NCBI GenBank assembly: GCA_030068075.1
Contig: CM057829.1
Location: forward strand, 90,851,889 to 90,915,888
DNA: 64,000 nucleotides
Direction: 5' to 3'
Source: Paguma larvata
Lineage: Eukaryota; Chordata; Mammalia; Carnivora; Viverridae
A program made the translations under genes and the position numbers. The first letter of the stretch is position 1. Each line of letters opens with the position of its first letter. The notes below the pieces were generated by a model. The model made no database searches and was not told the origin of the DNA. It saw only the letters and a program-made list of their open reading frames with translations. This document shows, one piece after another, positions 59,003 through 64,000 of this stretch.

Positions 59003-59817
59003 TGCCAGAGTCCAGGTCCGGCTGAGTCCAGGGGATCCCCAAAGGATAGATGGTTAGGCAAAAGGAACGAGATGTGGTCTGATCACCAAGCAGGCATCTC
59101 TGGCTAGTCTGGCATCTCTCTCTGCCCTGCTGGTCTCAGTGTCTTTATTTAAAAGTAGTGAGTGGCATTACAGCAATGAGTGACATCCTATCAGTAAGCA
59201 TAGTTTTAACAATAATGTGTTTTTATCAGTAAAGCAGAGATTTCCTCAATCTTGCAAGTTGTTTTCAAGTTAATTAGCATATAAATTTAAGGCAGGGGGA
59301 GAGAACAGGAAGTTACCTAGGCCTGCCTATGTTGATTATCTATAAACAGGCCAGGAGTCTTTCTACCTATTCTTCCAACTACAATGGGGGAGGTGCAACC
59401 CATCCAGCAAGGACAGAATTCCCAATGCTTGTCCTTTGCTTGTGAATGAGTGAATCTACATAATAGGAGCCTAACATTTACATGAATCACACCAATATCC
59501 AGTCAGCTCATAACTGCTATCAATTTGTGCAACACATCCCCAAGATGCAACTTTAAGATTACTTCTGGCTAGACTACTCTCATTCAGATGTAATCCATCA
59601 AAGCTCCAGGTCCTTCCCTTTTATCTAAATGCCATAAAACAAAAGAGCATTACATTCCTTGGGGCCAAGGAGAGTAGCTCAAGAAATCCAAGCCAGAAAA
59701 AATTATTTAGAAGGAGGTAAGACTAGGCACCATTTTGGCCAATGGGAGCTTTGCTTCAACCAACCTTTTCCACACAGGGAGGGGTCTCAACCTGTGAGTC
59801 CAAAATGGCTCCCAACA
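59003..59817 (-). mobile_element. Solo LTR of a class II (betaretrovirus-like) endogenous retrovirus
   Basis: An 815-bp unit. On the minus strand it starts TGTTGGGAGCC and ends TGGACTCTGGCA, so it has the TG...CA form. The start resembles the known TGTTGGGAGCC start of other class II LTRs. AATAAAG near 59145 (plus position) is a likely poly(A) signal ahead of an R-U5-like end. A 6-bp target duplication TCATAT / CCATAT (58997-59002, 59818-59823; one mismatch) splits an L1 3' UTR word; 6 bp is usual for class II. No gag, pol or env sequence is present, so it is a solo LTR left by recombination. The 98-codon frame at 59659-59955 runs through its edge and is not a gene. Confidence 0.78.
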
Positions 59818-59884
59818 CCATATGATTTCAGTCATGTAGAATTTAAGAAACAACATATAAGCAAAGAGAGAAAAAAAGAGAGAG
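59818..59884 (+). repeat. L1 3' UTR, middle piece
   Basis: 'ccatatgatttcagtcatgt' and 'agaatttaagaaacaacata' continue the L1 that stops at 59002. It ends in AAAAGAGAGAG, where a second L1 starts. Confidence 0.88.
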
Positions 59885-62582
59885 GATTAGATTCCCCAAG
59901 ATGGCAGCAGATAAGGAGGACCCTAGGCCCCTCTTGTCTCAGGAACACTAGATAACTATCAAATCTTCCAGAAATCATCCTGAAAACTGACAGAACAACC
60001 TCCACAGCTTATGGAAGAGAACAGGCCATAACAAAAAGTAGGAAGTGCAGAGATATGATTTATGGGAGAGAAGAATCATGGCTGCTGTGGAGGGGAGGGA
60101 CCCATGGCCATGGAGAAGGGCAAGAGAGAGAGGAGCACATAGGGGAACACACAGGAGAACATTCCCCCAAAGCCATTGGCTTGGAAAATGAGAGGGACTG
60201 AATTTCATGAGTTCTTACAACTAGTGGGGATTAAAGACTGGAGTTTTAAAGGTCAGTGGACTTGGCTGAAATAGAGCCCTGAGGACACTGCCCTACTCCT
60301 AGAGAGAAGGCAGGCAAACAACCTGGCAGCATCTGGTGTGGAAACAGTGATCTGAAGAATGTCTGGGACATATAGTGGGGAGATTATTCACTTGTCTAAG
60401 AGAGTGTCCCTGGGAGGCAGCATTCAGAGAGGCACCTCACTGAGAATAAGAGAGCTGGCCTGTACCCTTTCCCTCTCTCACCCCTCAGCATAAACACAGA
60501 GCCACTGGTGGGAGGCAGTACAGCACCCAGCCTGCCTGACTTGCTTACACCAAACCCCACCTCCTGCACTCTGGCAGGACTGCTGGTTCTAGTTCAAGAT
60601 CCAGCAGGGCAGGCCCCTCCTCCAGAAAACCAGTGCAGGCCTCTGCCCCTACCATGTTTCTAAAGCCTGGAGTTTTAAATTAAAGGTCAGCCGACTTGGC
60701 TGCAATAGAACCAGGAGGGGCGGCATTTTTCCTGGAAAGAAGGTAGGCAAACCACCTGGGGGCAGAGAGCATGGAAATAGTGTCTGAAAAACACCGGGGC
60801 CACACAGTGGAGAAATTATTTGCTCTTCTCACAACTCTTCTCTGAGAGACAGCATTCATGGAGACACTTCTCTGGAGCAGAGGAACTGGTGCCATTTCCC
60901 TCCTCCTCTTCTCACCATAAACACAGAGCCATCCATCTGAGGAAATCAGCTCAGTGCCTACACTGGCTGCTTGACATATTTACATCAAGCCCTACCACCC
61001 TGTGCTCTTGTGGGACTGCCCTTCTCAGTCAAGCATGCCTCAGTCCTAGCATGGTGGGCCCTTTCCCAGAAGACCACCAGCCCCTGACCACCAGCCTCTC
61101 CCAACCAGAGTTTTGCAAAGTCTCAGCTCTGGTAGAGTTGCTGTGAGGTTCACAAGCAGACCAGAGCACACCTAATTAAAATTTGCCACATTTAGGCCAG
61201 GGACCAAACACTACCCATAACAGACAAGGAGAGTCTATGCAGACAACTGGCCTGAAGGGTAGAGCAGTCAAAATACAAAAGCAGAGTGCACACAGCACAC
61301 ACTGGAGCCACTCCCTGAAGGACTAGACCCTGGGCCTTACATGACCTCATCTTCATAAGGCCATTACTTTCATGAGCAGGAGACGGAACTGGCGTTTCTA
61401 ACACAGAGAAGGCAGAGACTTAGACAAAATGCTAAGACAGAGGATTTTATCCCAAATGAAAGAACAGGATAAGGCCAAGGCCAGAGACCTCGCCTGATGG
61501 AGAATTTAAATCAATGATTATAAGAATATTCACTGAGGCTTGAGAAAAGAAGACCTCAGTGAGACCCTTACTACAGAGTTTAAAGAGTTAAAGAAGAATC
61601 ATTCAGAGATGAAGAATACGTTAAATGAAATAGGAAACCAGCTTGATGCAATGAAAAGCAGGCTGGAGGAAATAGAGGACTGAATTAGTAACCTAGGAGA
61701 CGGAAAAAAAAGGAAAATAATGAAGCTGAACAAAAGAGAGAATTATACATTGCAAGAATAGACTTAGGGAACTCAGTGATGCCATCAAATCTAATAACAT
61801 TCTTATTATAGGAGTCCCAGAAGAAGAGAGAGAAAAGGGAGCAGAAGACTTATTTCAAGAAATAATAGCAGAAAATGTCCCTAATCTGAGGAAGGAAATA
61901 AGCATACAGACCCAGGAGGCACAGAGACCTCCCATCTAAATCAATTCCCATTAAAAGCAGACCAACACCAAGACATATGTGATTGAATTAGCAAAATATA
62001 GTGATAAAGACAAAAGCTTAAAAGTGGTAAGACAAAAGAAGTCCTTACAAAGGAAACCCATAAGGCTAGCCTGAGATTTCTCAACCAAAACTTGGGAGAG
62101 TGGCATGAAACATTCAAAGTGCTGAATGGGAAAAACCTTGCGGCCAAGAATACTCTATCCAGCAAGGCTATCATCCAGAACAGAAGGAAAGATAAAGTTT
62201 CCCAGACAAACAAAAACTAAAGGAGTTTGTGATCACTAAACCAGCCCTGAAAGAAGTATTAAAGGTAACTCTTTAAATGCAAAGAGAACCAGAAGTGACA
62301 AAGACAAGAAAGGCACTGAGAAAATCTCCAGAAACAATGACAATATAAATAATAAAATGGCAATAAATACATATATCTATCATTTCCTTTGAACATAAAT
62401 GGACTTAACACTGAAATAAAAAGACATGGGGTGTCAGAATGAATAAAGAAATAAGAATCATCTATATACTGCCTAAAAGAGACTCATTTCAGACCTGGCA
62501 GATGAAAGTGAGGGGATGGAGAAACATTTATCATGCAAATAGATATGAAAAGAAGTTGGGGTAGCAATACTTATTTTGGAGA
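59885..62582 (+). mobile_element. Second L1: 5' UTR, ORF1 and start of ORF2
   Basis: Begins GATTAGATTCCCCAAGATGG, a typical L1 start, and has a 5' UTR of about 1.6 kb, longer than that of the element at 13202. ORF1 lies at about 61560-62270 and the start of the ORF2 endonuclease at about 62370-62580 ('agactcatttcagacctggc'). It breaks off near 62580 inside the endonuclease and joins an inverted ORF2 piece. AAAAGAGAGAG occurs before it (59874-59884) and after the inverted piece (63442-63452). Confidence 0.85.
61560..62275 (+). pseudogene. L1 ORF1 pseudogene of the second L1
   Basis: Coiled-coil text ('aaatgaaataggaaaccagc', 'atgaaaagcaggctggagga'), then the RNA-recognition block with 'attataggagtcccagaaga', and the C-terminal block with 'ccaagaatactctatccagc' and 'gacaaacaaaaactaaagga'. 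Stops and frameshifts break it, for instance a TGA right after GGAAATAGAGGAC near 61680. It once encoded the L1 RNA chaperone. Confidence 0.8.
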
Positions 62583-63415
62583 AGCTACATTTTATTCTTC
62601 TTGTATTGTTTTTGTCCTGCTTTCGTAACACGGTAGTGCTGTCCACATGGAATGATTTTAAATGTGTTCCCTGTATTCCATTATTTGTAAGATTTTGATA
62701 AAGATTGTCATTATTCTTTTAATGTTTTTGGTAGAATTCACCAATGAAACTATGTGGCCTTGGGTTTTTCTGTTCTGGGAGATTTTTGATTCCTAATTCA
62801 AATTTCATTCTTGTTATTGGCCTAAGAAGATTTCTTTTTTCTTGGATTCAAGATTCATGACTCAATTTTGGGAACCCATGCATTTTCAGCAATTATTTCA
62901 TTGTGTTTTTCAAAGTTACCTGATTTGTTAGTATATAATTGTTTATAGTCATCTGTTATCACACTATGTATTTCTGTGGTTATCTGTTGTATTGTTTTCT
63001 CTTCCATTTCTTATTTTAGTTTTTGAGTCTTCTTTTTTTTCTTAGTTAATGTAGTTAAAGCATTGGCAATTTTGTTTATTTTTTTGGAAAAACTGCTCAT
63101 TACTTCCAATGTTATGTTACTGTTTATTCTGCTATTTTATTTCTGGTTTTTGTTATTTTCTTTGTTTACTAAATTTCAGCTAAGTTTCCATTTCTAGTTT
63201 TTTGTGGTATAATGTTGTTTATTTGAACTTTGTTTTTCTTAATACAAGCATTTATAGCATAAATTTCACTCTAACATGCTTTTGCTGCATTTGTTGGGCT
63301 TGGAATATTGTGTTTTCTTTTTATTTTGTTCCCAGATATATTGTGATTTGTCATTTGATTTCTTATTTAGCCCATTATTTGTGCAGTAGTGTGTTGTTTA
63401 AGCAAATATGTTATT
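62583..63415 (-). repeat. Inverted L1 ORF2 segment
   Basis: On the minus strand it runs from the region after the endonuclease (near 63410) to the start of the reverse transcriptase (near 62590). Plus-strand landmarks are 'agaattcaccaatgaaacta', 'cattggcaattttgtttatt' and 'catgcttttgctgcatttgt'. It follows the plus-strand second L1 directly. Confidence 0.82.
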
Positions 63416-63441
63416 TGCTTACATATTAAATATTTAATATT

Positions 63442-63680
63442 AAAAGAGAGAGAGAAAAAAAACAAACAAGATACACAGTCTTAATTATAGAGAATGCACT
63501 AATGATGGTTCCCATAGGGGAGAGGGGTAGGGAATGAGTGAAATAAGTGATAGGTATTAGGGAGTACATTTCTCCTGGTGAGCACAGGGTGATATATGGA
63601 AAGGTTAAATCATTATATTATATACCTGAAACTAATATAACACTGTACCTTAACTAGAATTAAAATAAAAACTCAAAAAA
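63442..63680 (+). repeat. L1 3' UTR, last piece
   Basis: 'aaaagagagagagaaaaaaa', 'gtcttaattatagagaatgc', 'gatggttcccataggggaga' and 'gaaactaatataacactgta', ending in an A-rich tail. It continues the 3' UTR piece at 59818-59884. Confidence 0.85.
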
Positions 63681-63684
63681 ATTA

Positions 63685-64000
63685 AACTATGTGCAGTTAT
63701 CATTCAAAGAACATATACATTGCAGGGATGTAAACTGAGATTTCATCTCATGCTTCCTTAAATGTTAATGCAGAGGAAGAAGAATGGATGCTTAGCATAG
63801 ACTCTTAAGCTTCTACTTTACACTGACGTTTCATTGGTCAGTTTTTATAGCATGGCTTTGCATAACTTTTAGAAGATACATAGGTAGAAGAGAGCCAGAC
63901 ATATTTGCTACATCATGTCTAAAATTTATAAACATATTATCTGTTGTATTAAAGCAGTATTACCAGAACCCACTGTATTTCCCTTTGCTGACCCTCAACT
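63685..64000. other. Unassigned non-coding stretch
   Basis: No gene or repeat was recognised. Confidence 0.4.

Noticed and set aside
59659..59955. 98-codon plus-strand frame as a gene
   Set aside because: It spans the LTR edge, an L1 3' UTR piece and the next L1 5' UTR, so it is a chance frame over three repeats.
1..64000. CRISPR array, phage, operon or other prokaryotic system
   Set aside because: No regularly spaced direct repeats, ribosome binding sites or compact gene clusters; every repeat found is of mammalian type.

Overview
This is a piece of a mammalian nuclear genome, almost certainly from a feliform carnivore and most likely a cat. It holds 18 tRNA-Lys-derived CAN-SINE copies whose tails have the feline form (a CT-rich stretch, then an A-rich tail with AAATAAACATT-like ends), L1 elements of carnivore type with the feline 3' UTR, and older mammalian repeats (MIR, L2, MLT1 LTRs, a Tigger1 DNA transposon). 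The AT-rich background and lack of splice-linked reading frames suggest an intergenic region or a very long intron. I found no host protein-coding exon, rRNA, snRNA, true tRNA gene or CRISPR array. Nearly every long open frame is either a piece of L1 ORF1/ORF2 or a chance frame inside a repeat.

Layout. 0-3.3 kb: unique sequence, an old L1 3' fragment and five SINEs. 3.3-8.9 kb: a mosaic of L1 pieces in both orientations. 9.0-10.2 kb: the 3' half of a Tigger1 transposon with a dead transposase. 10.2-10.9 kb: a truncated young L1 on the minus strand, ending in a perfect 44-bp palindrome. 10.9-13.2 kb: AT-rich sequence with one SINE. 13.2-18.9 kb: a full-length feline L1 (5' UTR, ORF1, ORF2, 3' UTR, A-rich tail, 13-bp target duplication) with both ORFs broken; a SINE sits in its 3' target duplication. 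19-31 kb: mostly old sequence with an MLT1 LTR, SINE, L2, MIR, (TG)n, old L1, an unassigned LTR-like repeat, a second MLT1, a TIR-bounded DNA element and a possible processed pseudogene. 31-36.9 kb: a MIR split by an L1, a SINE, two complex microsatellites, a probable solo LTR and a second MIR split by a SINE. 37-44 kb: repeat-poor apart from one SINE and one L1 fragment. 44-47.6 kb: an L1 with a 5' inversion, two SINEs, an MLT1 and L1M. 49-55 kb: nested SINEs, an L1 3' fragment, two more SINEs and an MLT1. 56.6 kb: a short-type SINE with a 31-A tail. 57.8-63.7 kb: an L1 3' half interrupted first by a solo class II ERV LTR and then by a second, internally rearranged L1.

There is no operon or pathway here. 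What the sequence records is the order of retrotransposon insertions: MIR, L2, MLT1 and Tigger1 first, then L1M-type elements, then carnivore L1, ERV LTRs and CAN-SINEs. Family names come from recognising consensus sequence by eye. No database search was run, so subfamily calls and exact edges are approximate. I saw no convincing new biological system. The most unusual items are the rearranged L1 at 59.9-63.4 kb, the perfect palindrome at 10.86 kb, the solo class II LTR at 59.0-59.8 kb, the unclassified TIR element at 29.4-30.0 kb and the minus-strand retrocopy candidate at 30.2-30.7 kb.
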